From assembly GCA_023079485.1 (NCBI GenBank), contig CM041101.1, positions 10,070,501 through 10,134,500 of the forward strand: a DNA stretch of 64,000 nt. Direction: 5' to 3'. This stretch comes from Archilochus colubris. Lineage: Eukaryota > Chordata > Aves > Apodiformes > Trochilidae. Positions within the stretch are counted from its first letter, which is position 1. The number at the start of each line of letters is the position of its first letter. Positions 19,101-34,100 of this stretch are shown here, piece by piece. The position numbers were made by a program, and so were the translations under genes. The notes under the pieces were generated by a model. The model was not told where the DNA came from. It did no database searches and worked only from the letters and a program-made list of their open reading frames with translations.

Positions 19101-22100
19101 AAGGCAGCCTCTCAGAAGCCCTGAGTTGTGCCCAGGGGCATCTGGGGAGAGCAAACCCCAAGCCCTGCTCTGGAGCAGCTGGTGCCACAGGAACTGCAGA
19201 TTTTCCAAGGAGCTGCTCAGAAGGGGATATAAAAACCTGAGAGCAATAGGAGGAGCATCTGCCAGGCTTGGGAAGGGTCCCTGCCTGCTGAGCTCATCCC
19301 ACCACAGACACTGGGAAAAAAAACAACAACACAAGAGAAACCAACCAAAAACTCCTGCAACTGAGTGTGCTGGGACAGGGCCAACAGGGCTGGGGACAAT
19401 CAGGCTGGGACGGGGCACTGGGTCCTTCTGGGGAGCAGCACCAGAGAGAGCACAGGGAGAGGCAGCCTGGAGAGGCCTTTCAGTGGAGAAAGGGAATTTC
19501 CTGGGCTCTTGGTGACACAAAACCCCTCTCCTGGGCAGCCCAGGACCCCTTCCCTCGCCCACCACCATTCCCAGCAGAGCTCTTCTGCAGGACAGAAGCA
19601 CACAAAGCCCTTCAGGGGAGGTCTGGGCTGGGGAAAGCCTCGTGCTGTGAGGGTTAAAGCCACGAGTTGGATTCAGTAAATGAAGGGAAACAATTTTCCC
19701 GTATGCTGAGCGAAGCAGAGGAGCTGCACTCAGCTTCTATTTAGGGCAGTGTCAGAATTAGCAGCGGGGCAGAGAGGAACACGAGCAATGTGGGAGCTGA
19801 GCAGGGAGTAGAAAAACCCCTCTCACCTCTTCCCACGTGCCAGCATGTGGCTGGGATGGACCCTCTGAACCAACAGGTGCACCATGGAAATCAAAGCTTG
19901 CTCAGGCTCAAACCTGGGATGAGCCACATCCCTCACAGCTCTGCTGTTCCTGACCCAAATTTCAGGCTGGAGGAAGAAGCCAGCTCAGCTCATTCACACC
20001 AAACCCCCTCTGGCTTCCCAACCACAGAGTAAATCCAAGGAGTTGTGGGGCCACGGGACACTTTTTGTCTTGCAGCTGGGCAGCACATTGATCAGAGCCC
20101 CCAGATCAAGGCTTCACCCCAGTTAGAGACCAGATCCCCCTAGGGTGCATCCTGCCAGGGAGCCTCCCATGTCAGCATCTTTGTTCAAAATGTGCCTGCG
20201 AGAGGAAAGGATGCTCAGGATCAAGAGGAAGAGCACCCAGTGCATGCCAAGTGTGGGACAGAGCTGGCTGCATGCCTGGGGACCTCCTGGTGGCCCCGGG
20301 CCAGTGTTAGGGCTCACATGTGGGTGTTCCAGGGCCTGGGGCAGCACCCACTGGTGTCAGGCTCCCTCCTGCCCTGGCCCAGCCAGCCCTTGCCCCAGGC
20401 CTGCACCTCTCTAATTAAAAAAAAATACTCCAAGATGACCAAGCACAGTGCTTGGCTGCCTCCACTCACAGTCTGCTCCTGGCCCCAAGGAAGGAGCTGT
20501 GAGTGCAGATGGATGTGCAGTCACACCCTGGGGGCCACCATCTGCTCCTGAGCTGGGCTTGCCCAGGGTTTTGGCTCATCCAGGATGGTCAGGAGGGTTC
20601 CTGAGAGCCAGGGCATCCCCTAACAGGGCTGAGCACCAGTCCTGGGACAGCACAGATACACAGCCAGCACTCACCACAGCCCAAGACCCAGATCCTTAAA
20701 TGGTTCCTGGGCAGCAGCTTTTGTTTCCTGCCCCGAGATCCTTTCTCACCTCCTCTAGCACCACAACTGTCCAAATTCTGCCAACTTAACTCTCCTCTGC
20801 TCAGTCACCCTCCATCATGGGCAAAGCAGCAAACCAACCCCTTCTGTGCTGGACAGAAGGACCTGGAGCTGGTGCTGGAGGCTGCAGAGATCACCCAGGG
20901 GCACAGACACAGCCCATGGAGGGACCAGGACAAGTGTGGAAATCTGCTCTGACCCTGGGCAGGTCAGGGGTGGTCACCCATACCTGGGGGTCAGAACTTT
21001 GTTCTCATGTCCTGCCAGTAGTATTCCCACCTGGATGCTGCCAGCTCCTCGCTGGGCAGCCTGGCCAAGGACAGCCTGGGAGTGGGACTTCCTCACCTGG
21101 AATGGGTCTCCCTGGCTGGCAAGCAGCCAGGATTTTACATACATTTAGTCCCTGTGGATGAGCAGACTGGTAAACCTGCCAGGTCAGATCCAGGCTGTGT
21201 AAAACCCAGCTGAGGGGTTGGGAAGGCAGCGAGGAGCAGGAGCAGCCATGGGGAGGATGCTGCTCCCCTCAGCCTGCAGTGATGCTGACCCAGGCAGCCT
21301 CTGTCCTCCCCCAGGCTGCTGCCCTGCAGAGCACAAACACACTCAGTTTCCTCTCCAGTAAACTCCCACTCATGCTAAATAAAACCTCCAGCAGCCTCTG
21401 ACAAAGAAGGTCCTGGGCTGGCCAGCTCTGGCCCTGGGCACAGCATCTCAGGGGGAATCCCTCAGGATGGCTGCTCCAGATGTGCAGGTGAGGCCAAGGC
21501 TGAAGCAGCTCCAGGCAAAGCAAAACAAAACCAGACCAGACTCCTGTGCCTGACTCCCCTTGGCCATTTTCACACAGACCCAGGAAAGCCATTAAGCAAA
21601 CATAGAAGGCCTAATTGCAAGATTTAAACCACTTTCCAGCCCTCAACACCTGAAGCCGCAGCTCGCAAATGTCCCACGGAGTTTCCACCCTTGAAACCCG
21701 AGTGGGCTAGGGTCTCTGCAGAGCAAAGCCTTTCTCTGAGATGTTCCCATTCCCAAGCCCCATCCCAGGATCAGCAGAGGATCCCCGGCAGCCAGGGCAG
21801 GATGCTGCTTTCCCTCCATCGACTGCTGAGTTGGGACTGAAGTTGTCTCCGATGGCAGCCCCAGGACAACACGTTCCCAAACTGCTCTGAGGAAGGTTTC
21901 CAGAGACCCCCAAGGAACACTGCAGATGATTTCTGCACTGGAAGAGCCATGCCACATCCCCCACTGATTCCTGCCACTGCCACGTGCCAAAGGCACCTGC
22001 TGCACCACGCGTGGGTGAAATGTCCCCTTCAAAAATCATAGAATCATAGAATCCTTGGGGTTGGAAGGGACCTCGAAAGATCATCTAGTCCAACCCCCCC

Positions 22101-25100
22101 TGCCAGAGCAGGGCCACCTAGAGTACATCACATAGGAACGTGTCCAGGCGGGTTTTGAAAGTCTCCAGTGAAGGAGACTCCACGACCCCCCTGGGCAGCC
22201 TGTTCCAGGGCTCTGTCACCCTTACAGGAAAAAAATTTTCCGGATATTCAACTTGAACCTCCTGTGCTCCAATTTACACCCATTACCCCTTGTCCTATCA
22301 CTGGTCACCACTGAGAAGAGCCTAACTCCATCTCCCTGACACTCACCCCTTACATATTTGAAAACATTGATGAGGTCACCCCTCAGTCTCCTTTTCTCCA
22401 AACTAAAGGGAGTGTTGCCCACCAGACCGAGCTGCTGATGCTCTTCTGAGCCAGCCCAAGGGCCAAACCTGGTTCCTTCATCACATCAGTTCCTCCTCTC
22501 ACAGCTTGTGTCCTCCTGAGGGGAGCTGCCCTGCCTTTGGTCCCCCTTCTCTCCTCCAGGCTCAGGTTCCTGCAGACCTGCCCTGATGCAGTAAGGACTC
22601 CTCAAGCTCGAGGTCTCCTTGCTCTGGTTTCACCCAGGACCCACTGCCCAGCAGAAGATGGACCCGGGTGGGTCTGGCACAGTGGTTCCACCTCAGGAGC
22701 TTCTGCTCAAAGGCAGTTTGGCTCCAGAGGATGGGTCAGGTCAGGGACAAGGTGAGGACAGCAGAGGGTTCAGGGATAACACAGTTCCCAGGAGCGGTTT
22801 TCACTGCTCCTCCCGCAGCAGCCCCTCAGAGAGCTCTGCAAACACATCTGCCAATGATTCCTCCTCCTCCTCACCTTAGAGACAACCTGGAGGTGAAGTG
22901 ACTTGACCATGTCCCATGGGGATGCAGTGGCAGAGCTGAGACAGGACCCAGCAATCTGTCCCCAGGACCAAGCTCCCAGCTGCCAACAGTTCGTGGAAAA
23001 AACGTGGCCCTTGTTCTCACAGGCAGTTCCCTCCCCAGGGCCTGGCAGATGCTCATCCCCACACATCTACACTCACCCACCTTCTCTGTCTCTCCCTTTT
23101 TAAGGCAGCTGCATCACAGCTGCTCACCTACTCTCTTAACAAGGCAGATGACCCCAAAAATCATCAGGCAGGAGCAGGGTAGGGTGCTGCTGGTGACTGA
23201 ACACTTTCTCCTGGCCTGCCCTGCTGCCTGCTCAGGTTTGCTTTATTCCCCCCCACTCCAACACCTCATCCCAGAGGAAACAACCATGGGGACAGCACTG
23301 CTGGCATGGCCACAGCCCCACAGCCCTCACCTCCCCACCTGGTGAAAGGCACCAGAGGATAGGTTTGGAAAGAGCCTCCCAGAAGGTGAGGGGAGCTGGA
23401 GGAGAGGAGTGGAAGGGAAGTCTGGCCAAAAGCCTCAGCTGCTTCACTGAGAGGTGAAATGTCTGGGACACCATTTCTGGGCTCGGGAGCAGGGCTCTCC
23501 CAGTCCTCAGCCACCACAGCTTGGTGCTGGCTGGAGTCTTCTTGATGAAACCATCACTTTCAGAGGCAGAGAAGCTGTTGAGCTTGTTCAGCCTTTGCTG
23601 AGGACAGCACTTCCCTTCCAATGCCAGTCCTGAAGCTCTGCTGCCACACTCCCTCCCCAGTGGCAGGGCTGGCCAGCAGACCCCCCCCCCGACCCCATCC
23701 TCCCACTGCCCACCCTGGCCATGCTCTGCTGGGAGACCCCGGCAGACACCCCATCAGCCTCTGCACTGCTGGTATCGATTTCCCAGAAAGTTGCCAATAT
23801 ATTAACAATAAAAAGTTCAAAAACCAACAGCTACCCAAAAACTTCATAAAAGGAGGCACTACCCAAGCCCTGGCCCGAGCAAATCTCCTTCCTATACCCC
23901 CTCCCTCCAGTCCCCCCCGAGCCGCTCATTTCAGAGGGAAACACAAACACAAACCGAGTTTTACTCACTGACCTCAGCCGCCAGCTCTTCCCCAGGCTTC
24001 AGCTTTTACATCTCCCCGGGCACAGAGGATCTCGCCTGGCCGGGCAGAGGCTGAATCCCCTTCGGCTGCCGCCAGAACCGGAGCTCCCCGAACCGGAGCT
24101 TCCCCCGCGCCGCTCCGCTCCGGCTGCCGGAGCAGCGATTTCTGCGGAGCGGGGATTTATGCGGAGCGTGCAGCCATGTGAGAACCTCGCCAAAAGCTGA
24201 GCCCTGCTGGGTGCGAGATGCAGCTTAAAGCCACAGCCCCGCTCTCCACGCTCCTCCCGAGCCCCCGGGGTGCCCTGGCAGGAGGGGGTGGGCTCCAGCC
24301 AAGAGCTCCCTCTCTCTTCTCCTCTCCCTCACCTCGCTGCCACGATCCCGGTGTTATTAGATGATGCTCTTAAACACACAGAGGAGCTGTGTGAATATTT
24401 AGCTTTCTTTCCACCTCCTCACCTCCTACCCACCACACACACTTTACCTTAAAAATAGATTGGGATCAATTTTCCTAAACTACATCTGCAAACACACTCA
24501 GCTCTACAGGCACTGGCACCACGGTGGCAAATGCACTGTGCACGTACAGACACAATATGATCACCCAGATTTAAAGCACCACAACACTGAAAGGACCATT
24601 TTTAGCTCCTTGTACTTCTCCTGCTCCTCATATTATTAGATATGTGATTTTTATGTTTTTTTCCCCTATTGCAAGAGCCAAAGATGCTCAGCCATAAGCA
24701 TCTCTTAATTTAAACGTACCACTGAGCAGAGGGAAACGCCTAATTGCATCAAGGTTTGAAACATGGAAAGATGGAACTGCTATGCAACAGCCAAGGAACT
24801 GTTCTTACCTCCCATTTGTGAAATGCCAACGTGAAATGTGAAATTCTGACAGTGAAATGGGTCACTGGAAAGAGAAGCAGCTTGCCAAAGGCCACCTGGC
24901 AGGGCAGTGGCAAAATGAGGACAGAGCCCCCTTGGCACTCTCAGCTCTCTGCCCACACTGTCTCCTTATGCTTCATTCTCATTTTTCATTGCAAAATTAG
25001 GAAATTTCTTTATCCTGAAGAAATGCAGCTCCTAGGGAATGTCTGTGCCTTTTCCTATCAGTAAATTACTAGAACCATGGCAACTGTGGGGCTGGAGCCC

Positions 25101-28100
25101 AGGACACAGCTCCCAGGCTGTGTGCAGAGCAGGATGGGTCCCAGCCTCCAGACCCTTCCTGTCCCCAGGAGGGGCTCTGAAGCCTCAGGAAGATTCGCAA
25201 CACCCCTGGATCCCAGGGCATCATGGCTGCATAAAGCACCTCCAGAAGAAGGGCAGCAGGGCTGGGACAGCCACAACTGGGGGGTGTGGATTCACTGGTG
25301 ACCAAGAGGCTGATTTGGTTGGTGGGGAGGGGCTCAGGTTGTGCTCAGGGGCAATTCAAGCTCTGAAGCAACAAGCGATGAAACACCCTGTGCTGACAGG
25401 ACACAGGCAGAGCTGCCATGGTGGGGATGCTGCAGATATCCAAGATGGACCAGGGAGGTGGTATGCCCCAGCTCTCCAGTGTCAGGAGAAAAGGCCAACT
25501 CCTCATCACCCAAGACCTTGCAAAATCCTTGTATCAGGACAGGGAGAGCAAAAGGCAATTATTCTGCACCTATTCTGTTCTGGTGCTGCAGGCTATATGG
25601 AATGGAAGAGACAACTGGGAATCAACCTCAAACTAAGCTGCTGCCTGGGGAGCTCACATACTAAACTTCAATTTAGTTTGTGATTTGATTTTTAAAAGTG
25701 CTACAGCCAACTGTGGAGGGAAAGAGGAGGCAAGGAAGAGCAAAGAGCAGGGCACAGCATGAGCTGAATGTTGGTGCTGCTGTCTGCTTACTGCTCACTG
25801 CTGGGGGGCTGAGCTAAGGGGGATGCTTCAGTGGAGAGGGGTAAGAGGGGAACAGCAGAACTGGGACTCTGCTCCTGTTGAAGAGCTCAGTCAGCTTGGG
25901 ACAGCTCTGAAAGGGAGCATCAGAAACTGGCACTGAGGGTGAATGCAGAAACCCCACTCAAGAGGTCAGTGCTTGGAGCAGGAAGAGACTTTTTGCATCC
26001 AGGATACAGCAAAGGAGAGGCAGTGAGATGTCCCTGATCTGCAGACACCCCCTGCAACCCCAGATTCCAGCCAGGGAGCTGTGAGTGTGGCCCTGAGTGT
26101 GCCCTCCCCAGACCTGTGCCCTGCACTGGGCTCTGCCCTCTGCTCAGCCCCTGGTGCAGACCAAACCCCCCTCCCCCTGCTCCAACACAGGATGTGTGCA
26201 CGGTGCTTCCCTTGCAGGATGGAATTATCACCCTTCCTTGGACTGTTTTCAAAGATTTTTTTTTTCCCTTTTAAACAACTCGCCCACTCATCCCTATAAA
26301 CGCTGGTGCTAAAAGCTGGTTCTGTTGTTAAGATTTCAAATAACTTGGGGTTTATTGTTCCAAACCAAATCAAAATAACTCACCCACACTCCCTCCTTCC
26401 CTAATACAATAACTGCTGACCTGTTGGGAGCACGCCCTGCTGCCACACGTGGCTGACATCCATGTCTTTGGATCAATAGCAGGTGACAATATTGGGTTTG
26501 ATTTTATTTTGGGCTGGGTGTCTGCCTGAAGTGCTGCTGACACCTCTGCTGCTTGCAGTGCAGACCCAGCTACCCAAAAGCTGGGCCGCCACATCTGGAT
26601 TTGGCCACTTAGTCCAACAACCTTATTAATACTGGATTTACACTTTTCCCCCAGCTACTGGGTCATCTACCCTGAAATCCCAGGGCAGGCAGGCAGCCTG
26701 AGACCACTGCATGGAAATTACTGCTAGTTTCTCTTTGGGAGGCAATACATTAATCTGTGTATTCAAACAGCCCTCAAAGAGCTACAGCAAGACTCTGTAG
26801 TTCATGTAGCAGCTTTTCCACACGGCTTTTGACAGCATTTACCACGCCAGGCTGGGTTTCCCTGTCACCATTTAGCAGAAACACACAAACCCAGATTTAG
26901 CACCCGAAGCTTCAGTCACTAACCAAGAGATGAGCTAGAAGCATCACTCCAAGTCAGGCTCTCCAGCCTACAGAAGGAGATCAGCAGCTACAGAGGTCAA
27001 TTTGGCCCATCAAAAGCTGGAGGATCCCTTAAACACCAAAACTGGGAGTGAACCTGAACTATCTGCTCCAAATAAATCAGGTTATAGGCAGATGCCAGCA
27101 AGCAGCAAGGTCTTGGAGTGTGATGGACACTGCTCCTCAGCCAGCACTGTGGTACCTGGCCATGCTCATTACAACAAGCAGCAAAAGACAACGTTTTAGC
27201 TGCAACTAGTTGCAGTATTTACTCTGTAGTTGGAGGGGGGTGGAACTAGGACCATGCTTGGCTGCTGAGTCTCAGTGGAGCAGCAGTCATTTGCTGCACC
27301 GAAATAACTCCCTTGCTTTAAAGGCCATAACCCACATTCTTGATTAATTAGCAGAGAAGCCAAGGTTAATATTTAGTGCTTGACTCTCAGTCACCTGCTC
27401 TATCCACCAGACCTCCCCAACACCCCCAGCCCTGCTGAAGAGTGGGAGGTGATGGAGCAGACAGGTGCCTGTAAGGCTCCTGCAGGGATGGAGATGATCC
27501 AAGGCTCCCCCAGTGTTCTCCTCCCCACAACTCACTGAGCTGGGTGCAACCTGGGATTGGAACCTGCTGACAATTTGCTCTGGAAACGCTTTGCAAAAAG
27601 AAACCTTCCCTGTCTCTGGATTGCCCAAACTGTGCTGCTTGCTTGAAACACACTTTCATTTAGACACCTACTTGCTCTCAGCACAGGGCTGTTTCAACAA
27701 GCAGCACCTTTACCAGGGGTGGGAGTGAAGTTAGCCAGTGGATCAGCACACACCCTTCTCCATTAGCACCCATCACACACATCTCACCTTCCTATAAACA
27801 CCCTTCACTGCAGCAAACGCCCAAAGCTTAATTATTATTTACTCCTGTTCCAGGAATGCCTGAAGGCTGTGCTCAAGATCAAGGCCTCGTAATTATGCAA
27901 GGCTTATTATTCACCAAACATGAAACCCTGGTGGTGCAGGGAGCAGGGAGGGTCCTGGGGCCCCTACCCGTGGGTTTATCACTGCAGTGATGGTCAGACA
28001 CAGCACTCCTCTCAGAAGGGCTTAAACAAACCAGACAAAAGTCCCCAGCAAACACAGAAACAGCTTCTCCCATCAGCAAAAAGCAGCTCCTGCTCGGGTA

Positions 28101-31100
28101 GGTGCTGTCTGAAAGGGCAAGCAGAAACTGTGTCCTGGCTGGGGAAGGCAGATGGGGAGGCTGATTTGCTCCTGCCCAGGGAATACTGAGGTGCAAGTGG
28201 CTTTAGGTACAGGCAAAAAAAATCCTCCAGGGACCTATCTGCAAATTCCAGAGGAGCTGCCACCTCCTGCACCCAAGCCCAGTCTGTGGTTTCAGTCTTT
28301 GCTGGCTCTCAGGAAAGGGCTGCACTGACCTCAGAACCTGGCTGGTTCCCCCTCTCCTCCAGCAGAGTGACCAGTGGCAGGGAACAGCAGCTCCCTCTGG
28401 GACACAGACACATCCAGGAGACACAGAGACATCCAGGATGGAAAAGCTGGATCGATGGGATCATCCAGGGCTATTCTCTAATTGTACATCTCCCCACAAA
28501 GCTCCCCCAGCAGTCCCTGCACACACTTCACCTGGCTCAGCTCTGCCAGGTTTGGGCTGCAGACTTCTGGGGCCACATGGGAAGGAGCCGGGGGCTCTTA
28601 AAAAAAGGAAACACCATTATTTAGGTTTTTTTAGATTAATTGGTGTTAATTGCCTTGGGAGGCTCCAAAATAGCACAGCTAGTGGGAAACTGAGATACTG
28701 AAGGTGAAGTGTGAGCAGGGACTGGCACAACAACCCCAGGTTGTGTCCTGCCCAGCCACAGTGACTGCCGCCAGCAGGGACACCTCCTGCCCCTCCTGGC
28801 ACCCCTGGATACCCCTGGCCAGCAGCCCCCACACTCACCCAGGGGCTGAAGGAGCCTCTTATTTTATGATGAGAGCTCCAACAAACAGCACTTGAACCTT
28901 CCTTATTTCAGGCTCCTTTGATTTATGTATTTGCATCCTTCTCCTTACTCCTGCAACCACCCAGGATTCTCCATCAGCTCAGAGAAGCTTCACTTAGTCC
29001 AAGCACAGACACAAAGACAGCCCAGAGAGACCCTCAAAAACTCTACTTAGTCCCAGCCCAGTCCATTCCCAGGGACTGACTGGATCCATCCTGTACATGT
29101 CAGGTCCCTCCAGCCATGCTGGGAGCTCAGAGGTCCCAGCTGGCACCACAGCCAAGCAGGCACAGCCACGGTACCCCTGGCACTCACATCTGCTTGACCA
29201 AAAAACAGTTGTGCAAGAAAACCAAACAAAATCCCCAGTCAGCAGAGGCCTCTGTGTCACCTCTGGTGTCATTGTAGCTCCAGTGATTTAAGCAGAATGA
29301 TGCTGATTTACATCCACAGAGAACCTGGACTATGATTTTTTTTTTAAAGCTTTTTTGTCATGTGCAGTTTATTAAATGTGAGAGTGGAACTGTGAACATA
29401 GAAAGTGCCCAGACACAGCAGAGACGCTAGAAATAAGTGAAGAGTTCCAGATTTTGAGAGAAATCAAACATTTTGAGTTTTATTGCTCTGGTCTGGCTTT
29501 GATTCATCCTTTTTAGTATTGTTCTCTTTAAAGCAACAGTTTCTAGGAAATGGTGAGAGCAACATCTCTTTACTGTTTCATGCCACTTGATGGCTGACAA
29601 TTTGCTGGGAGAAAAGGCTGTGCAGGGAGGAAAGCAGACCTCAATTATGGCTTCAAAGTGCCAGTAGCTGAAAACTCAGTTACAGTGAGTGAAGGGAAGA
29701 AGAAGAATCTATCTCAGTAGCTCAGTTAGTCAGCTCCAACCTGGACCACAGGACCAGCCAGTCTGCAGACCTCCTGTCACAACCTCCAGCAAAGGGCAGC
29801 TGGGGAACCCTGGACAACCAGTTCATTTTTTTACCTCTTTCCTAGAGCAGGTTCCTCTGGTAAGAGGCTTTTCCTCACAGTTTTCTAGCTCCAGAACTGA
29901 CCCTCCATACTTAGTCCCTTATAGATGGAATACAGGCTTTTGGACATGCATCCCCCTGATCCTCAGAAGCATCCAGACCTTGGAGGTCCTTGGTGTAATT
30001 TCTGCAAAGCAGAGGCTTGAAGAGCTGCCCAGCCCATGGGGCAGCCTCAGGGTTCTTTTTGGTTGCATGTGGGCAATGCAGGAGCATTGGTTGTGTTAAA
30101 CCTCCCTCCTGCCTCCTTCCCTTTGCTGAGGAGGAGAAGCAAGGGAGAGGAACAGTGGGAAAGATCAGAAAGGGGAAGTCCAAGAAACAAGAATATCCCA
30201 AAGACAGGAAGAGAAGCAACTCAGCTTCATCCCTGGGACCTTAAGTGCTGCAGGATGTCATGGAGGACAAGTCCCAGGGGCTGGCAGAGGGGCACAGAGC
30301 CAGCAATACCTCTGCCTTGCTTCTCTGCAGAGCAAAGGGTGGGCAGGACACTGCAAGGGCAGCTCTGGGACCAGCTCCTAACCCATCACTGCCCTGGATA
30401 AAGAACACTGATCATGGTGTGGGGCACACACAGGTACCACCTGCCCTGCCAACACCAGTCCTGCCCCACAGAGCACAGGGGAGTTATTTGCCTCTAAAGT
30501 AGTGACAGGTTCTCTTTCCTACTTAGCTTCTGTCCTCCACATTGTCTGCAGGACAAAGAGGAGGGAACAGCTGTGCACATCTGTCCTGTGCACCTTGCAG
30601 GGGTCATTTCTCCTCCTGCAGCACCCAAAAGGGTCAATTCTTCTCAGGTAACCCAGAAGCTACAGCCTAGCCTTTTCCAGGCTTAAACTAGGAAAAGTCA
30701 AAGCCATCCACAGCACCCCCAGGGGCTCTGTAGCAGAGCAGTCACCTTCCCAAAACAAAAGCAGCATCAGCTGAGGGTCTTGCTCTGAGCAGAGGCACCC
30801 CTGGGACCTGCCTGCAAAGGGTGGCTCAAGCAGCCAGTGCCTGTCACCTTCCTATGAGCAAAAGCTGAGGGGAGAAGAGATGCTGCTGCTTCTCAAATCA
30901 AGCCAGGCAGCAGCCTACATCACATCCAAAGCACGAAAGGAAGAATCTCTGGACTCCCATGTTGGATTTAGGGCAGAGGACACCAAGGAAAAGCATTGAC
31001 TGACACAGCACTTGCTGTTACCCAGCAGCAGGGTGCAGGGAACCATCCAGCTGGGTTCTCACAAAGCCAAACCTCAAGTCACAGTTGTCTGAAATGCAGA

Positions 31101-34100
31101 TGCCATCCACAGGCAGGAAAGAGATGCAAGCACAGCCTTTGACCCCAGCACTCTGGAGAATCAGGACCTCTCCCTGCCTGGGACGCTGCTCCCTCCCAGC
31201 CACACCTCACCAGGAGCAGCTTCTCCTCTGTGGGATGCCAAGGAGCCTGGCAGGAAATTCTGGCTTTTACTCCAACTGTGTATGCTGGTCTACCTCCCAA
31301 GCCCACCCCTCTGCAAGAGAAAAAGTAACTTGGTGAAGGGTGGTAAAAAACTGGAGCTCCAGGGAAGCAGCCCCACACACCAGAGCTGCCCAGAACCCCC
31401 TCCTGCAGGGCCCAGCTCTGCCCTGCCTGCCACTCACTCACACACTCTCATTGGATAATTACAGAGAAAAGCAAGGCAAATCCCAATTTTAGTGCCATTA
31501 TAAAACAGAGAGGGGGAATTCATTACCTGGCAGCTGTTAATATTTAAGGAAGAAACTGATAATTTACCTCTGAGGCAATGAATGCAGCAGAGGCAGAGCC
31601 AGAAAGTGCCACTGCCTCCCCCCATCTCTGTGCAGTTCCTTTGCAGAGATTTTCTACCTACCTGGTTATTTCCCTGCCTCCCATGCCAGCACCAAAGTCC
31701 TAGCAAGGAACTGCATGTGCCAGGGCTCTGCATTCAGATGGCACAAGACCCTTGGCTCTGGCTCTGCTGTTTCTAGATTTGGGAGAGGATTTTTTTACAG
31801 CTCCCCAGGCTCGTGCAGCATCTCTGCAGCCATCCCACCTGTGTAACAGGAGCTAAGAAAAGAAAACCCCTAACAGAAAAGACTTATACAGACATATGGG
31901 AAGAATGTCAGACAATTTAAGATGGCTCTGGAGAGGCAACCAGATCACTGGCTGCTTCTCCAAAGAGCCCAAAGCCCTAGAAGAGCCTCCCAGTACCTGC
32001 CAGATTTGAGTCCTCCAGAAAGTTTTCCGACACATCCTGCCTCCAGCTAGGAAATCTCTCAGCACAGCCTCTCTCCTGGCTCTGTGTCTGCCCAAAGCAC
32101 TACAGGAGGTCCCACAAACTGAAGAGGAAGATAAAGCATCACAAGAACAAGCCACAGCTCAGTGTTTACCTGCTCAGTTCCAACAGGACTGACACCAGCA
32201 CAGCAGTCTCCAGGTGTCATAGGAACAGTCTTAAATTTAGCAGCAGCTGCCTTCCCTCTCCCTGACTCTGGCTTCTCTCTTCCTCTCCATCCCCTTTTCT
32301 CTTGGATTCTCAGAGCATGTTTACACCAGAAAGTCTGACCAATGATAATGGCATAATTATACCCATGCAGTCAAACCAAACCTGATTGCTGTGGGATAAG
32401 GAGGGTGTGCATTTGCACTGCCCTTGCTTTGTGGTAGTTTACACATCAGTGAGACAAAGAGGCTGCCTGCTCTTAGAAAAGGGAGGAGATGCACAGACAG
32501 CACCATGGAGAAGCAAAGGCTGCTTGGTGCAACTCCTTCGTGTTCAAGCTCCTCAACTTTTCCTGACTGCAAGGAAATATCAGTTTCATCTTCTCTCCAA
32601 CAGCAGAAGGCAACCAGGGAAATGGTGCTTTGGGGGTGCAAGCATCAGGGAGAACGGATGGATGTGTGTATGGATTGATGGATGGATGTGTGGATGGATG
32701 GATGGATGGATGGATGTGTGGATGGATGGATGGATGGATGGATGGATGGATGGATGGATGGATGGATGTGTGTATGGATGGATGGATGGATGGATCCTCC
32801 CATCCCAGCACCCACCTGGCCCCTTCTGCAGTCCCCAGGGAAGTCACAGGAGATGGATGGGGCACCTGACACCCTGGTGCTTCCCAGACAAGCACAGGAT
32901 TCAGCAGGGACAGGCAGGACCTTGCTGCCTGGCTTGGCCCTGGATGTCACTCCCAGCTCTGCTCCCTGCCCAGTGCCACCAGAACTGAGCCCTGGGACTG
33001 GCAGGCCAGGCAGAGGGTCACCCATCAGCATCTGCTCTGTGCATGGCTCCTGCAACCTGACAATGTCCTGGTAAATCATGAGAGAAAAACCATCAAAAGA
33101 GCTCTGGCAGGCTGCCTTTGGGGTGGGGGGAGGGTATGATCTACAAGGTTTTCCTTCTTTTGTGGCTGCTCTGCACTGCAATCATAATAAAGGTCTTATA
33201 AAAATATTTGTCCTAGGGAATGTTTGGTGATGCAGCATGCTTGGAAATTGCTCAGTGTCTGAACACAACAGCAGCCCAGCTCTGCAAACTGTCACTGCCA
33301 TCAAACACATCAAACCCTTTCTCTTGCCTATAAATGGTCTTTGCAGAGGACAGGGTGAAGCACAGGTCTGCAGAGTGAGGATGCATTCCCTCAAGATGGT
33401 TCTGTCCCCTGGGAAGAGGGGAGTCCAGATGAACAGGACCATTTCTAGAGCATGGATCCCCGAAGAAGGGTTTGACTGGGCTGGACACTGGACTGGGTTT
33501 GAACTTTACCTCTCTCCATGTTTTTTGCTCTAGCTCATGGACCTTGCACCCAATAAAGTGACCTTGATCTCTGGCAGGTGCACAGTCCCACTGCTCTGGG
33601 ACTTCAGGTCAGTGCCCACCAGAACTGGGGCTCCCCAAGCAGTTTTTCCAGGATCACACAGCCTGGACCCTCTTCTTTCTTCCACAGTGGTTGCTCTCTC
33701 AGAGAGCAGGGTAAGAGACATAAAACCTCTGATATTTCTGAAGTGTTAGAAATATCCCATCCTTCCAGTAGCCCTCGAAAATACAACTGATACCATGTCA
33801 ATCAAGAGCTGAAGCATTATGACCTTCTTCACAGTGGAGCAGAGGCTAAATTTATGAGCAAGCCTTTGATGTCTGCAAAGCTTCATGCAATAGAAAGCCT
33901 TCTGCTTTGATGTTGCTCTTAAAAGAGGAACCTCAGAAGGTGTGCAGTGCATGAGTCCCAGGCAGCACCCAGATTTGGCCCCCACAATTGCAGGGCCCAG
34001 GGACTGAACTCTAATGCAGCTCCTTTCGCTCAGGGCTCTGCTGCAACAGAGAGAAAATAGGACCAAATGCATCTCACCCTCACCAGCTTCTCCCAGCTCA

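Noticed and set aside
32645..33181. Proteins with repeating MDGW or HPSI units
   Set aside because: Products of the GGAT microsatellite, not genes.
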